Assembly: GCA_019218375.1 (NCBI GenBank)
Contig: JAHUUK010000001.1
Location: 62,001-126,000, forward strand
Length of the DNA: 64,000 nucleotides
Direction: 5' to 3'
Source: Dermabacteraceae bacterium TAE3-ERU5
GTDB taxonomy: Bacteria; Actinomycetota; Actinomycetes; Actinomycetales; Dermabacteraceae
The translations under genes and the position numbers were made by a program. Under the pieces are notes generated by a model that ran no database searches, was not told where the DNA came from, and worked only from the letters and a program-made list of their open reading frames with translations. This document shows, piece by piece, positions 30,744 to 40,662 of the stretch. Each line of letters begins with the position of its first letter. Position 1 is the first letter of the stretch.

Positions 30744-31808
30744 TCAGTTTGTGGTCTGTGCGGGGTAGTCGTCCCTGACAAGCAGGGCGACGTCCCTTTC
30801 AATTGCATTATCTACCCGGTGGCGCATTTCTCCCACCCGGTCCGGCCAGCGCGGCTTTAGGCCGGCCTCCGCGCAAACTGCGTACAGTTCGTCGTGCGGC
30901 GTGGTTTTTAGGTTTACCGCCAGCGCCATCGCGCCGCCTTTGCGGAGCGCGCGCCGCCAGCCGGGTAGGGCGCGGCGCAGCAGTTCTAGCGGGCTGCGGC
31001 TGAGCTTGTCGGTGCGCGCCCCGTGCTGCACGCCGTAGGGAAGGTCGGCCACCACCACGTCGGTTTTCCCGGCGGGGAGCAGGGTGCCGACCAGGGTGGT
31101 ATCGCAGGTGTGCAGCGTAAGGTGCTGGGAAAGGCCGGCCTTTTGCGCGGCCTTGTCCTGAGCGAACTCGGCCTGGAAGGTTTGCCCGTGCACCTTCCCG
31201 TTACTGCTGAGGCGCCCGGCCTGCGCGGTGTGCTTGTAGCGGTGGTTGCGCAGCCAGGTGGTGAGAAACGCGCGGTAGGCTTCCGCGTCCTTGGCGTCGA
31301 TGTCCACGCCTACCGGGCTGAGCCCCAGGGAGAGCGCCACGTTCAGGGTGGTGCCGCGGCCGCAGACGGGGTCTAGCAGGCGCAGGCTGCCGTCAAGCAG
31401 GGCCGACGGGTTATCGCTCGCACAGGCGGCGGCGTTGACCATCATCTGCGTGAACTGCTCATTGGTTTTGCCGACGTATTTGAGCTGGGAAATCAGATCG
31501 CTCGGATGGTTTACGCGGCGCTCTAGCGCCAGCGGTAGCAGCCTGCTGTCGCTTTCCTCCGCGAAAAGCGCATAGGCGGAAGAATGGTAGGCCAGGGCCG
31601 TGCGCAGCCTGTTATCGGCTTCGCTTTCACCGGGCGCGGTCAGCGCCAGGTATTCGACCCCCGCCACGGTAGCGGGTTCGGCATCGAGCGGCCGGGAGGT
31701 GAACGCCTCCCCCAGCAGGTCCGCCTCCCTGGCACCGATGGCCGCGGCTTCCGCCGTGTAGACCCGGTTGCTGGAGGGTGCCCGCAATAGTAGCCAGCGC
31801 TGCCCCAT
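30744..31808 (-). CDS. Putative RNA methylase, Trm11/UPF0020-like
   Basis: The 354-residue methyltransferase has SAM motif I DPVCGRGTTLNVALSLG (about 145-161), an acidic end VGVDIDAKD, and motif IV VVADLPYGV, the D-PPY-like type used for N2-guanine methylation. The N-terminal third lacks a recognisable THUMP domain. The target is probably tRNA or rRNA but cannot be named. It is inserted between infB and rbfA, which are usually adjacent, and sits only 12 bp before rbfA, so it is probably co-transcribed with rbfA and truB. Confidence 0.78.
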   Translation of the reverse strand: MGQRWLLLRAPSSNRVYTAEAAAIGAREADLLGEAFTSRPLDAEPATVAGVEYLALTAPGESEADNRLRTALAYHSSAYALFAEESDSRLLPLALERRVNHPSDLISQLKYVGKTNEQFTQMMVNAAACASDNPSALLDGSLRLLDPVCGRGTTLNVALSLGLSPVGVDIDAKDAEAYRAFLTTWLRNHRYKHTAQAGRLSSNGKVHGQTFQAEFAQDKAAQKAGLSQHLTLHTCDTTLVGTLLPAGKTDVVVADLPYGVQHGARTDKLSRSPLELLRRALPGWRRALRKGGAMALAVNLKTTPHDELYAVCAEAGLKPRWPDRVGEMRHRVDNAIERDVALLVRDDYPAQTTN

Positions 31809-31844
31809 GTTGTTTTCTCTCCCCCGCCTGTCTTGGTATAGGCC

Positions 31845-31883
31845 GCGGCCTTCCTCCCTCGGGTGTTGAGGGAGGAAGGCCGC
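31845..31883 (-). terminator. Strong stem-loop after infB
   Basis: A perfect 16-bp GC-rich stem (31845-31860 with 31868-31883) with a 7-base loop starts 37 bp after the infB stop. There is no U-run. It separates infB from the methylase-rbfA-truB genes. Confidence 0.75.
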
Positions 31884-31919
31884 GTCTTCTGCCGTGGTCC
31901 TGTCAGAGGACCGGGACGG

Positions 31920-34805
31920 CTACTTCTTCTTTACGTCGGTGCGCGGCTTTTCGCGCATCTCGTAGGTGGTGATCATGTCGCCGACGCGCAGGTCGTTGAA
32001 CGAGCCCAGGTTGATACCGCACTCGTAACCGTCGCGTACTTCGGTGACGTCGTCCTTGAAGCGACGCAGTCCCGCGATCTCCACGTTCTCCGCGATGACA
32101 ACGCCATCGCGGGTGATTCGGGACTTGGAACCGCGGCGGATCTCGCCGGAGCGCACGATCGAACCGGCGATGTTGCCGAACTTCGAGGAACGGAAGATCT
32201 CGCGGATTTCCGCGCGGCCCAGCTCGGTCTCTTCGTAGATCGGCTTGAGCATGCCGGTGAGGGCCTGCTCGATCTCGTCGATCGCCTGGTAGATGACCGA
32301 GTAGTACTTGATCTCCACGCCTTCGCGGTCCGCGTAATCGGCGTTCTGGCCCTCGGCGCGCACGTTGAAGCCAACGATCACCGCGTCCGAAGCGACGGCC
32401 AGGTTGATGTTGTTCATCGTGATAGCGCCGACGCCACGGTCGATGATGCGCAGCTGCACTTCCTCGCCCACGTCGATCTGCAGCAGGGCCTCTTCCAGCG
32501 CCTCAACGGAGCCGGAGGCATCGCCCTTCAGGATCAGGTTGAGGGTCTCAACCTTTCCCTGAGCCATCGCCTGGTTAATGTCTTCCAGGCTGATGCGCTT
32601 GCGGGTCTTGGAGAGCGCGGCGGCGCGCTGCGCGGCGGCACGCTTCTCCGCGATCTGACGGGCGGTGCGCTCGTCGTGAGCCACCAGGAAGCTATCGCCC
32701 GCGCCGGGAACGGAGGTAAGGCCGAGGACCTGCACCGGACGCGCCGGGCCTGCCTCGCTCATGCTCTCGCCGTTTTCATCCAGCATGGCGCGCACGCGGC
32801 CGTGGCCGGAGCCACAGACGATCGCGTCGCCGACGTGCAGGGTGCCCTGCTCGACCAGGACCGTAACGACCGGGCCGCGACCGCGGTCCAGGTTCGCTTC
32901 GATGGCCACGCCGCGCGCTTCCTTGTTCGGGTTGGCGCGCAGGTCCAGCTCGGCGTCTGCGGTCAGCAGAACGGCCTCGAGCAGATCATCGATGTGCAGA
33001 CCCTCGCGGGCGGAGACGTCGACGAACATGACGTTGCCGCCGTACTCTTCCGCAACCAGGTTGTACTCGGTGAGCTGCTGGCGGATCTTCGCCGGGTTAG
33101 CTTCCGGCTTATCGATCTTGTTCACCGCAACCACGATCGGCACGTCAGCAGCCTGCGCGTGGTTGATCGCCTCGACGGTCTGCGGCATTACGCCGTCGTC
33201 CGCCGCGACAACCAGGATCGCGATGTCGGTCGCCTTGGCACCGCGGGCACGCATGGCGGTGAACGCCTCGTGACCGGGGGTGTCGATGAAGGTGATCGCG
33301 CGTTCTGCGCCCTCGTGGTCAACGGAAACCTGGTAGGCACCGATGTGCTGGGTGATGCCGCCCGCTTCGCCGTCAATCACGTTGGCGTGGCGGATGGCGT
33401 CGAGCAGGCGGGTCTTACCGTGGTCGACGTGACCCATAACGGTTACGACCGGGGGACGCGGCAGACGATCCGCGTCGTCCTCCTCCAGCAGCTCGTCTTC
33501 CAGGTTGATGTCGAACTGCTCGAGCAGTTCGCGCTCTTCGTCCTCGGGGGACACGAACTGGATCTTGTAGCCCAGTTCGTCACCGAGCAGCATGAACGTG
33601 TCTTCGTCCAGCGACTGCGTGGCGGTAGCCATCTCACCGAGTGCGAACAGCACGGTGATCAGCGACGCGGGGTTTACGTCGATGCGGTCGGCGAAGTCGG
33701 TCAGGGTCGCGCCGCGACGCAGACGCATGACGGTGCTGCCATCGCCGCGAGGAATCTGCACGCCGCCGGGAGCCGGCGACTGCATCTGTTCGAATTCCTG
33801 ACGCTTCGCGCGCTTCGACTTACGCGAGCGGGCGGGCTTGCCGCCGCGACCGAAAGCACCCTGGGTGCCGCCGCGACCGCCGCGACCGCCACCACCGGGA
33901 CGACCGGCGAAACCGCCGCCCGCCGGGGCTCCACCGCCACCGGGGCGGGGACCGTTGGCGGGAGCGCCGCCGCGACCGCCGCGAGCACCGCCACGGCCAC
34001 CTGCGCCGCCGCGACCGCCGCGACCGCCGGCCTGCTGGGAATCAGCGAGACCGCCGTGCGCGTGCTGCTGCATCATGGCGGGGTTGGGTCGGGGCATGCC
34101 CGGACGCGGTGCGGGACGCGAACCGTCCTTGCCGCCGCCCTGCGCCGGACGGGCTTCGCCGTCGCGCTTTTGCGGGCGAGGACCGCCCGGACGCGGCATA
34201 CCCTGGCTGGAAGCGAACGGGTTGTTGCCCGGACGCGGACCGCCCTGGCCGCCTTCGCGCTTCTGCGGGCGGGCACCGCCCGGACGCGGCATACCCTGGC
34301 TGGAAGCGAACGGGTTGTTGCCCGGACGCGGACGGCCTTCGCCGGCGCGCTGCGCGGGCTTCGGGGCCGGCTTTGCGCCGGGCTTCGGTGCTGCCTCGGA
34401 TGCAGCGGGTTTCTTGGCTGCGGGAGCGGGCTTCGCCGGAGCGGCGGGCTTTTCCTCGTCCGCAGCGGGTTTCTTGGCCGCGGGCTTCGCGGCGGGCTTT
34501 GCACCCGGCTTCGGAGCGGCAGGGGCAGCCTTCGCGGCAGGCTTTTCCTCGGCCTTAGCCTCGGCAGCGGCAGGCGCTTCCTTCTTCGGGGCGGGCTTCG
34601 CGGCAGCCTTCTTGGGCGCTGCGGGCTTCGCCTCTTCCTTGGTTTCCTGCTGCGGGAACGCATCGCGCAGGCGGCGCGCCACGGGTGCTTCTACGGTGGA
34701 CGAGGCGGAGCGCACGAACTCCCCCATATCCTGCAGTTTCTGCAGAATCACCTTGCTTGTCTGACCGAGCTCTTTCGCGAGCTCGTGAACGCGGACCTTA
34801 GCCAC
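31920..34805 (-). CDS. infB: Translation initiation factor IF-2
   Basis: GTPase that brings fMet-tRNA to the 30S subunit. 961 residues. The N-terminal IF2_N fold ([15 protein letters not shown]) is followed by ~290 residues of Ala/Pro/Lys- and then Gly/Arg-rich low complexity. The second IF2_N-like segment and the G domain follow (G1 [13 protein letters not shown]3 DTPGHEAF, G4 NKID). The C-terminal domains carry the [16 protein letters not shown] region. The linker contains a nearly exact 31-codon duplication. Confidence 0.98.
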   Translation of the reverse strand: MAKVRVHELAKELGQTSKVILQKLQDMGEFVRSASSTVEAPVARRLRDAFPQQETKEEAKPAAPKKAAAKPAPKKEAPAAAEAKAEEKPAAKAAPAAPKPGAKPAAKPAAKKPAADEEKPAAPAKPAPAAKKPAASEAAPKPGAKPAPKPAQRAGEGRPRPGNNPFASSQGMPRPGGARPQKREGGQGGPRPGNNPFASSQGMPRPGGPRPQKRDGEARPAQGGGKDGSRPAPRPGMPRPNPAMMQQHAHGGLADSQQAGGRGGRGGAGGRGGARGGRGGAPANGPRPGGGGAPAGGGFAGRPGGGGRGGRGGTQGAFGRGGKPARSRKSKRAKRQEFEQMQSPAPGGVQIPRGDGSTVMRLRRGATLTDFADRIDVNPASLITVLFALGEMATATQSLDEDTFMLLGDELGYKIQFVSPEDEERELLEQFDINLEDELLEEDDADRLPRPPVVTVMGHVDHGKTRLLDAIRHANVIDGEAGGITQHIGAYQVSVDHEGAERAITFIDTPGHEAFTAMRARGAKATDIAILVVAADDGVMPQTVEAINHAQAADVPIVVAVNKIDKPEANPAKIRQQLTEYNLVAEEYGGNVMFVDVSAREGLHIDDLLEAVLLTADAELDLRANPNKEARGVAIEANLDRGRGPVVTVLVEQGTLHVGDAIVCGSGHGRVRAMLDENGESMSEAGPARPVQVLGLTSVPGAGDSFLVAHDERTARQIAEKRAAAQRAAALSKTRKRISLEDINQAMAQGKVETLNLILKGDASGSVEALEEALLQIDVGEEVQLRIIDRGVGAITMNNINLAVASDAVIVGFNVRAEGQNADYADREGVEIKYYSVIYQAIDEIEQALTGMLKPIYEETELGRAEIREIFRSSKFGNIAGSIVRSGEIRRGSKSRITRDGVVIAENVEIAGLRRFKDDVTEVRDGYECGINLGSFNDLRVGDMITTYEMREKPRTDVKKK
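34158..34334. repeat. Two-copy 93-bp direct repeat inside infB
   Basis: The segment at about 34158-34240 recurs at about 34251-34334 with an offset of 93 bp and few mismatches. Each copy encodes a variant of QKR followed, after a short Gly/Arg-rich stretch, by [19 protein letters not shown]. The repeat keeps frame and lies in the disordered N-terminal linker. Confidence 0.8.
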
Positions 34806-34898
34806 ATTTCTCCTGTCTCGGTCCGGCCGACAGAAGGGCGCGGACCATTAGTGCCTCTGGGTACTCATGCCTGAGAACTCATCGGATGTCCATTGGTG

Positions 34899-35192
34899 TT
34901 ACCAGCTTTCGGATGTTCCTTCACTGATGTCTGGCCGCTCGGCCAGACCCGCGGGGTCCACTGCGCGCCGGAAGGCGCGCGCCAGATTTCCACGGGACTG
35001 GGCGAGTTCCACACAGGTCGGATCATTGTGCACCCAGGCGCCCCTTCCGGGGGCCGAAGCAGCGAGATCCCAGCGAGCCAGCGGTTGCTGACCGTCGGTT
35101 TCCTCCACCACGATCCGTAGGAGCTGCTTACGACCGGCAACCTTGCGGCAGCCGATACATGTGCGTTCCGGTGAGCGGGGAGCCAGATGCAA
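34899..35192 (-). CDS. ylxR: YlxR (DUF448) RNA-binding protein
   Basis: Small conserved protein between nusA and infB; YlxR is reported to act as a nucleoid- or RNase P-associated regulator in other bacteria. The family signature PERTCIGCRK is at residues 8-17 of the chosen form. The TTG at 35192 is preceded by a good GGGAG and gives 97 residues. A GTG at 35231 would add 13 residues but has no ribosome-binding site. The C-terminal part contains GRGAWVHNDPTCVELA and RAFRRAVD. Confidence 0.88.
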   Translation of the reverse strand: MHLAPRSPERTCIGCRKVAGRKQLLRIVVEETDGQQPLARWDLAASAPGRGAWVHNDPTCVELAQSRGNLARAFRRAVDPAGLAERPDISEGTSESW

Positions 35193-35283
35193 AGCTGACT
35201 CCCTTCCCTCCGACGCGCAGGTGCGCGCCACACATAAACAGCGCTTTTAAGTCTATCCCCAGCGCGGGCTTCGCGCTGTGACC

Positions 35284-35329
35284 CCGCCTATTGCGGGCGG
35301 GTGAGAGAACTCACCGCCCGCTATGGCGG
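35284..35329 (-). terminator. Stem-loop between nusA and ylxR
   Basis: Nested pairings (35284-35288 with 35325-35329, and 35293-35305 with 35310-35321, one bulged G) form a long GC hairpin four bases after the nusA stop. There is no T-tract. It may be a partial terminator or processing site controlling ylxR-infB output. Confidence 0.5.
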
Positions 35330-35332
35330 AGA

Positions 35333-36319
35333 TCACGCAGAGGGCTGGGAGCCGTCTGCGGAAATCGGACGAATGTCAATCCGCCAACCGGTCAGCTTCG
35401 CCGCCAGGCGGGCGTTCTGCCCCTCCTTGCCGATGGCGAGGGAGAACTGGTCCTCCGGCACCTCGGCGCGGACGGTGCGCGCAACCTCATCAACCACGGT
35501 GACGCGGTTTACGCGGGCCGGGGAAAGCGCGTTGCCAACAAAGCGTGCCGGATCCTCGTGGAAGTCCACGATGTCTATCTTTTCGCCGCCCAGTTCGTTC
35601 ATCACCGCGCGCACACGGGCCCCCATCGCGCCGATGCAGGCGCCCTTTGCGTTCAGGCCGGGAACGGCGGAACGCACTGCCATCTTGGTGCGGTGACCGG
35701 ATTCGCGGGCCAGCGCCACGATCTCCACCGTGCCGTCGGCCACCTCGGGCACCTCGAGCGCGAAGAGGCGGCGCACGAAGTTCGGGTGCGTACGCGAAAG
35801 CGTGATGGCGGGACCCTTCAGCCCGCGCCGGGCCTCCACGACGTAGGCGCGCACGCGCTGACCGTGTCGGTAGTCCTCCCCCGGCACCTGTTCGTGCGGC
35901 GGAATGACGCCTTCCACGGTGCCCAGATCGACGTAAACCATGCGGGAATCGCGCCCCTGCTGGATAACGCCGGAAACCACATCATCGGCGCGGCCGGAGA
36001 ACTCGCCCAGCACGGCGGCGTCCTCCAGTTCGCGCAGGCGCTGGAAGATCACCTGGCGGGCGGTGGCGGCGGCGACGCGGCCGAAGCCCTCCGGGGTGTC
36101 GTCCCATTCGTGGGTGACTTCGCCTTCTTCGTCCTTTTCCTGCGCCATCACGGCGACGCGGCCGTTCTTCGCGTCGATGTCCACGTAGGCGTAGCGGGCG
36201 GGGTTAGCGGTGTGCTGGTAGGCGACGAGCAGCGCCTGCTTGATCGCATCGAGCAGCGCATCAAAGCTGAGATCGCGCTCCCTCTCGAGGGCGCGCAGGG
36301 CAACCAGGTCAATATCCAT
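35333..36319 (-). CDS. nusA: Transcription termination/antitermination factor NusA
   Basis: Binds RNA polymerase and controls pausing and termination. The 328-residue protein has the N-terminal RNAP-binding domain, S1 ([16 protein letters not shown]), KH1 ([22 protein letters not shown] region) and KH2 ([20 protein letters not shown]). It lacks the acidic C-terminal repeats of E. coli NusA, as is usual in actinobacteria. Its ATG follows the rimP stop without a gap. Confidence 0.97.
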   Translation of the reverse strand: MDIDLVALRALERERDLSFDALLDAIKQALLVAYQHTANPARYAYVDIDAKNGRVAVMAQEKDEEGEVTHEWDDTPEGFGRVAAATARQVIFQRLRELEDAAVLGEFSGRADDVVSGVIQQGRDSRMVYVDLGTVEGVIPPHEQVPGEDYRHGQRVRAYVVEARRGLKGPAITLSRTHPNFVRRLFALEVPEVADGTVEIVALARESGHRTKMAVRSAVPGLNAKGACIGAMGARVRAVMNELGGEKIDIVDFHEDPARFVGNALSPARVNRVTVVDEVARTVRAEVPEDQFSLAIGKEGQNARLAAKLTGWRIDIRPISADGSQPSA

Positions 36320-36847
36320 TTACTCGTCTCCTTCTTCAGTTGTAGGGCGGTTGAATTCGAGAACCACCCGGCCCGATGCCACGTCAGCAAAGGCCACGCT
36401 GCGCGGCTGCCACTTCCCGTGCGGCTTGGCGGGCTTGACCTCCAGGGAAAGCAAGCCCTCCGCGTCCACATCCATGATGCGCGCGGTAAAAGATTCCCCC
36501 GATACCAGGGTGAACGATGCGAGGCGAGAACGGGAACGACGAACGTCCCGCAGCCTGGAAAGGGAACGTTCCGCTCCGGGGGTTGTCACCTCGAGCAGAT
36601 ATTTTTCGTCGCCAAAGGGATCGTGGGCGTCCAACAGTTCGGAAATTTCTCGCGAAGCGTCGGCCAGCGAGTCGAGGTCGGCGCTGCCGACCTGATCTTC
36701 GGGCAGATCCAGCACGATCTGCAGACGCGTGTTGCGCGGGCGCCCGGTCAGGCTCACCCGATCAACTTCGAGGCCCGCACGCGAGACGGCGTCAGCAATC
36801 AGCGCGCCAATCTGCTCTTCGCATTCGGTGGCATTGTTGGGGTTCAT
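36320..36847 (-). CDS. rimP: Ribosome maturation factor RimP
   Basis: Assembly factor for the 30S subunit. It has 175 residues with the N-terminal alpha/beta domain (LEVDRVSLTG; LQIVLDLPED; DLDSLADASREISELLDA) and the conserved LLEVTTPGAERSL motif, then an SH3-like C-terminal barrel. It heads the rimP-nusA-ylxR-infB unit and is divergent from the DUF4439 lipoprotein gene. Confidence 0.95.
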   Translation of the reverse strand: MNPNNATECEEQIGALIADAVSRAGLEVDRVSLTGRPRNTRLQIVLDLPEDQVGSADLDSLADASREISELLDAHDPFGDEKYLLEVTTPGAERSLSRLRDVRRSRSRLASFTLVSGESFTARIMDVDAEGLLSLEVKPAKPHGKWQPRSVAFADVASGRVVLEFNRPTTEEGDE

Positions 36848-36917
36848 GCTGCGCTATTCCTTTGTCCGACGTTGTAGCTGGCCCCTACTCTATCGGGTTC
36901 CGTGGCACAATGTCCGC

Positions 36918-37859
36918 GTGCCACCCTCACCAGCAGCAAACCCGTTACGAAACGCACCCACCCGGCGTGCCCTGCTCATCGCGGGCGCACTCGCCCTGAG
37001 CGGGTGCGGGGTCGTGCGCGTCGGACAACCGGAGGAATACACCCCGCCGCCGCCCGGACTAGATGAACTGGTGCGCAAAGACCTTCTCTCCCGCGCCACC
37101 GCCCTGGCCACCGCCGCGCAGCGCGACGGCAACGCACAGGCTGCGCGGCTGGCCGAACAGTACCTGTCGGCGCTGGCTACCGGGGCGGAAAAAGAGGCCG
37201 GTAAACGCCCCTCCCCCGCATCCGCCCCGCCCGCGCTCACAGATGCCTGCGGCGCGCTGCGCGATACCTGCGCGCAGGCATGCCTCGTCGCCTCCGATTC
37301 GCTGGCCAGGCTGAGCGCGGCCATCGGAGCGTCGGCCACCATGCTGCTGCACTCCCTGACCGGCAGGGAGGTGCCCCCGCCCGGAAAAATCAGCGCTCCC
37401 TGGAAAGACCCCGGCCACGACCCGGTCACGGTGGCTCCCAAGAGGGAATACGAAACCGCGCTGAAAGGCCTTACCGAGGTGCTCTACGAGGGGGCTTACG
37501 CGCTCCAGGCTGTCGCTGCCGGGATTCCCGATGCGACGCTGAAGGCGCGCTACGCCGCCCGCGCCGAGAAGTATCTTTCGCAGGCCGATGCCCTCGCGGC
37601 GCAGGCCCGCCAGGAAGGCCTGGCGGCGGCGACTCCCCGCGCCGCCTACCGGCTGCCCGATTCGCCGCAGTCCGCTGCCGAACAGACGGAGGTTCCCCGC
37701 CAGGTGGCAACCGCCGTGCTCGATAACTGGGTTGTTTGCGCGGGGGCTTTCCCGGCGGCCAAGCGCGCAGAGGCGGTGCGCGGGGCCTATTCCGAGGCCG
37801 ACTACCTGGCAAGCCTGGGGGTGGCCCCGGATCCGCTACCCGGCCTGCGAGAGGACTAA
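36918..37859 (+). CDS. DUF4439 ferritin-like lipoprotein
   Basis: The GTG at 36918 (63 codons inside a longer open frame) places the signal sequence at the N-terminus: twin-Arg TRRALL, a hydrophobic core and lipobox LALSGC (Cys30), giving 313 residues. The remainder is Ala-rich helical. A ferritin-like four-helix DUF4439 region in the C-terminal half (about 170-310) contains KGLTEVLYEGAYALQAV and ARYAARAEKYL. It is divergent from rimP and convergent with proS, the usual actinobacterial position. Function is unknown. Confidence 0.8.
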   Translation: MPPSPAANPLRNAPTRRALLIAGALALSGCGVVRVGQPEEYTPPPPGLDELVRKDLLSRATALATAAQRDGNAQAARLAEQYLSALATGAEKEAGKRPSPASAPPALTDACGALRDTCAQACLVASDSLARLSAAIGASATMLLHSLTGREVPPPGKISAPWKDPGHDPVTVAPKREYETALKGLTEVLYEGAYALQAVAAGIPDATLKARYAARAEKYLSQADALAAQARQEGLAAATPRAAYRLPDSPQSAAEQTEVPRQVATAVLDNWVVCAGAFPAAKRAEAVRGAYSEADYLASLGVAPDPLPGLRED

Positions 37860-37923
37860 AGGAGCGCCCTAGGCAAGGCGCACAAGGGCAGACGGCCCGC
37901 AAGAACAGACACAGAAAAAGGCT

Positions 37924-37956
37924 CCGCCCGCTCCCGGTAACTTCGGGAGCGGGCGG
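37924..37956. terminator. Bidirectional terminator between the DUF4439 gene and proS
   Basis: A perfect 13-bp GC stem (37924-37936 with 37944-37956) and 7-base loop. CTTTAATTAA follows on the plus strand, and a CTTTTTCTG tract follows on the minus strand. Confidence 0.88.
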
Positions 37957-37990
37957 GGCCTTTAATTAACGGCGATAAGCCGACGCTATC

Positions 37991-39748
37991 TCATTTGCGG
38001 GTAGCGACCAGCTCCGCAGCCTCCGCGAGCGGCACGTTCTCGGCCTCGCCCGTAGCGCGGTTCTTCACCTCAACCACGCCGTCGGCCAGGCCGCGGCCCA
38101 CCACCACGATGGTGGGCACGCCGATCAGCTCGGCGTCCTTGAACTTCACACCGGGGGAAACCTTGGGGCGATCGTCGAAGATCACGGTCAGGCCCTTGGC
38201 TTCTAGCTCCTGCCCCAGCTTCTCGGCGGCCTCGAACACCGCGGCGTCCTTTCCGGTAGCCACCAGGTGCACGTCGGCCGGAGCCAGCTGCGCGGGCCAG
38301 CACAGGCCCTTCTCGTCATGGTTGCCCTCGGCGACGGCGGCGAGCGCCCGGGAAACCCCGATGCCGTAGGAGCCCATGGTGACGGTGGCCTGCTTGCCGT
38401 TTTCGTCCAGCACTTTCAGGCCCAGGGCCTCCGCGTATTTGCGGCCCAGCTGGAAGATGTGGCCGATCTCGATGCCGCGCGCCAGTTCCAGCGGGCCGGA
38501 GCCGTCCGGCGACGGGTCGCCGGCCTTGACCTCTGCCGCTTCGATGGTGCCGTCGGCCACGAAGTCGCGTCCGTAAACCAGGCCGTAGACGTGGCGGTCC
38601 TTTTCGCCCGCGCCAGCTACCCAAACGGTGCCGGGGACCACGCGGGGGTCCACCAGGTAACGGATGCCGGTGGCGGCTTCCTCACCCAGACCGTCGGGGC
38701 CGATGTAGCCCTTCTTGAGCGCGGGGTACTTCTCGAAGTCGTCGTCGCTGAAGGGCACGGCTTCGGCGGGCGCGAGCGCGGCTTCGAGGCGCTTTTCATC
38801 TACCTCGCGGTCGCCGGGGATCGCGATTACCAGGGGTTCCTGGCTGCCGTCCGGGTTGGTGACCAGGTAGACGAGGTGCTTGAGCATCTCGTAACGGGTC
38901 CAGGCACCGCTTTCGCGCGGGAAGTTTTCGTTAGAGAAGTCGGTCAGCGCGGCGATGCTGGAAGCGCCGGGGGTGTCCTCCACGTGGGAGGCGGGCAGCT
39001 TGGCGATCTCTTCCTCGCTGAGCGCTGCCGGGGCGACGGTGGTGACGGCCTCCGCGTTCGCGGCGTAGCCGCCGGGGGAACGCACGAAGGTGTCCTCCCC
39101 GATGGGGGTCGGGTGGAGGAATTCTTCCGAGCGGGAACCGCCCATGGCCCCGGAGGTGGCGCGGCAGATGACGTATTCGAGACCGAGCCGGTCGAAGATG
39201 CGCTGGTAGACGCGGCGGTGCGCTTCGTAGCTGGCGTCCAGGCCCTCGTCGTTTACGTCGAAGGAGTAGGAATCCTTCATCACGAATTCGCGGCCGCGCA
39301 GCAGGCCCGCACGGGGGCGCGCCTCGTCGCGGTACTTGGTCTGGATCTGGTAGATCGACTGGGGCAGGTCCTTGTAGGAGGAGAACAGGTCCTTCACCGT
39401 GAGGGTGAACATTTCCTCGTGGGTCGGGCCGAGCAGCATGTCGGCGCCCTTACGGTCCTTGAGGCGGAACAGGTTATCGCCGTATTCGGTCCAGCGATTG
39501 GTCAGTTCGTAGGGTTCGCGCGGCAGCAGGGCCGGGAAAAGCAGTTCGTCCGCGATCGTGTCCATTTCCTCGCGTACCACCTGCTCGACCTTGCGCAGCA
39601 TGCGCAGGCCGAGCGGCAGCCAGGTGTAAATGCCGGGGGCGGCGCGGCGAATGTATCCGGCGCGCACCAGTAGTTTGTGGCTGGCTACCTCGGCGTCGGC
39701 GGGGTCTTCGCGCAAGGTACGCACGAAATAGCTCGATAGGCGGAGCAT
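37991..39748 (-). CDS. proS: Prolyl-tRNA synthetase
   Basis: Class II synthetase of the bacterial type. The 585-residue protein shows motif 1 region [15 protein letters not shown], motif 2 ([19 protein letters not shown]) and motif 3 ([13 protein letters not shown]). The editing INS domain lies between motifs 2 and 3 (about 235-390), and an anticodon-binding domain is at the C-terminus. It is a single gene with a short upstream gap to the GNAT gene and no T-box structure that I could see. Confidence 0.97.
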   Translation of the reverse strand: MLRLSSYFVRTLREDPADAEVASHKLLVRAGYIRRAAPGIYTWLPLGLRMLRKVEQVVREEMDTIADELLFPALLPREPYELTNRWTEYGDNLFRLKDRKGADMLLGPTHEEMFTLTVKDLFSSYKDLPQSIYQIQTKYRDEARPRAGLLRGREFVMKDSYSFDVNDEGLDASYEAHRRVYQRIFDRLGLEYVICRATSGAMGGSRSEEFLHPTPIGEDTFVRSPGGYAANAEAVTTVAPAALSEEEIAKLPASHVEDTPGASSIAALTDFSNENFPRESGAWTRYEMLKHLVYLVTNPDGSQEPLVIAIPGDREVDEKRLEAALAPAEAVPFSDDDFEKYPALKKGYIGPDGLGEEAATGIRYLVDPRVVPGTVWVAGAGEKDRHVYGLVYGRDFVADGTIEAAEVKAGDPSPDGSGPLELARGIEIGHIFQLGRKYAEALGLKVLDENGKQATVTMGSYGIGVSRALAAVAEGNHDEKGLCWPAQLAPADVHLVATGKDAAVFEAAEKLGQELEAKGLTVIFDDRPKVSPGVKFKDAELIGVPTIVVVGRGLADGVVEVKNRATGEAENVPLAEAAELVATRK

Positions 39749-39822
39749 TACTGGGCCTTTCCGTTCATGGCATAGGAAACAACACCTAGCAGTTTAGCCC
39801 CCGGTCCGCTGCCCGGCGTTAT

Positions 39823-40659
39823 CTAGAGCAGAAGCGTGCTCAACTCGCCTATCTGTCGGTAACCGGCCTTTTCGTAAACGCGGCGCGCCGCCAGGTTGTA
39901 ATCGTTTACGTAGAGGGAGACGCGCGGCGCGTGCGTTTCCATGACCGCCCTGGTGGTGGCGACTATCGCGGCGCTGCCTAAGCCTCTGCCGCGCAGCAGC
40001 GGATCCACCCAGACCCCGTGCATTTCGGCGCGGCCGTCCACCACCGCCCCGATGTCGGCCTTGAAAACGATCCTGCCCGTCTCGCGCACTATGTAGGTGC
40101 GTCCCAGCTCGATCAGGGAGCCGACGCGGGCGCGGTAGGAGCGCCCGCCGTCGTGCCTGCAGGGGTCTACGCCGACCTCTTCGATGAACATTTCTACCGA
40201 GACGCGAAATACCTCGTCGGCATCGTCCTGGGTGGCGGGGTGCAGGCCGGGATGGTCCGGTACGAGGGGGTTTGCCAGTGCCTCCAGCAGCGGCTGCGAC
40301 CAGCGGTATTCGCGTACGGGAACGCGCCCCATGTGGGCGAAGAGGGCTTCTGTGGTGGCGCGGTCTCCGAAGATGGCGCTCGCCCGTGGCACGTGGCGCT
40401 GCGCGGGCAGGGCCAGCATCCGGATCGCTTCCGGCTGGCTGGCCACCGCGCAGATGTTGGCGTCGAGCCAGACCAGGCCGACCAGCTCCCCGTCGATCTG
40501 CGCGGCGTAAAACTCGCGGGCGGTGCGCCCGCGCGTGCCCTCCAGTTCCCGGAGGCGGTTGGCGAGCAGCATGTTGGCGGGCAGGTTACGCGCCGCGAGC
40601 CGCTGCGCCTGGGCTAGCTGCGCCGAGCGCAGGGGCCGCGCGTAACGCCCCCCGAACAT
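39823..40659 (-). CDS. GNAT-family N-acetyltransferase with N-terminal DUF4081 domain
   Basis: The 278-residue protein. The N-terminal half matches the DUF4081 module usually fused to acetyltransferases in actinobacteria. The C-terminal GNAT domain has the acetyl-CoA loop DPLLRGRGLGSAAI (R-x-x-G-x-G/A) and the terminal strand NDYNLAARRVYEKAGYRQIG. The substrate is unknown. It sits 3 bp downstream of ispG, as in many actinobacteria. Confidence 0.88.
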   Translation of the reverse strand: MFGGRYARPLRSAQLAQAQRLAARNLPANMLLANRLRELEGTRGRTAREFYAAQIDGELVGLVWLDANICAVASQPEAIRMLALPAQRHVPRASAIFGDRATTEALFAHMGRVPVREYRWSQPLLEALANPLVPDHPGLHPATQDDADEVFRVSVEMFIEEVGVDPCRHDGGRSYRARVGSLIELGRTYIVRETGRIVFKADIGAVVDGRAEMHGVWVDPLLRGRGLGSAAIVATTRAVMETHAPRVSLYVNDYNLAARRVYEKAGYRQIGELSTLLL

Positions 40660-40662
40660 TGT

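Noticed and set aside
31863-34874. 1003-codon plus-strand open frame opposite infB
   Set aside because: Antisense shadow of a high-GC gene; low-complexity Thr/Ala/Gly translation with no domain, while infB on the other strand is certain.
36729-36917. Longer open frame upstream of the DUF4439 lipoprotein (376 codons in total)
   Set aside because: It would bury the signal peptide 63 residues inside the protein and overlap rimP on the other strand; the GTG at 36918 fits a lipoprotein.
39749-39822. T-box riboswitch upstream of proS
   Set aside because: The gap is only 74 bp and lacks a recognisable T-box motif or terminator.
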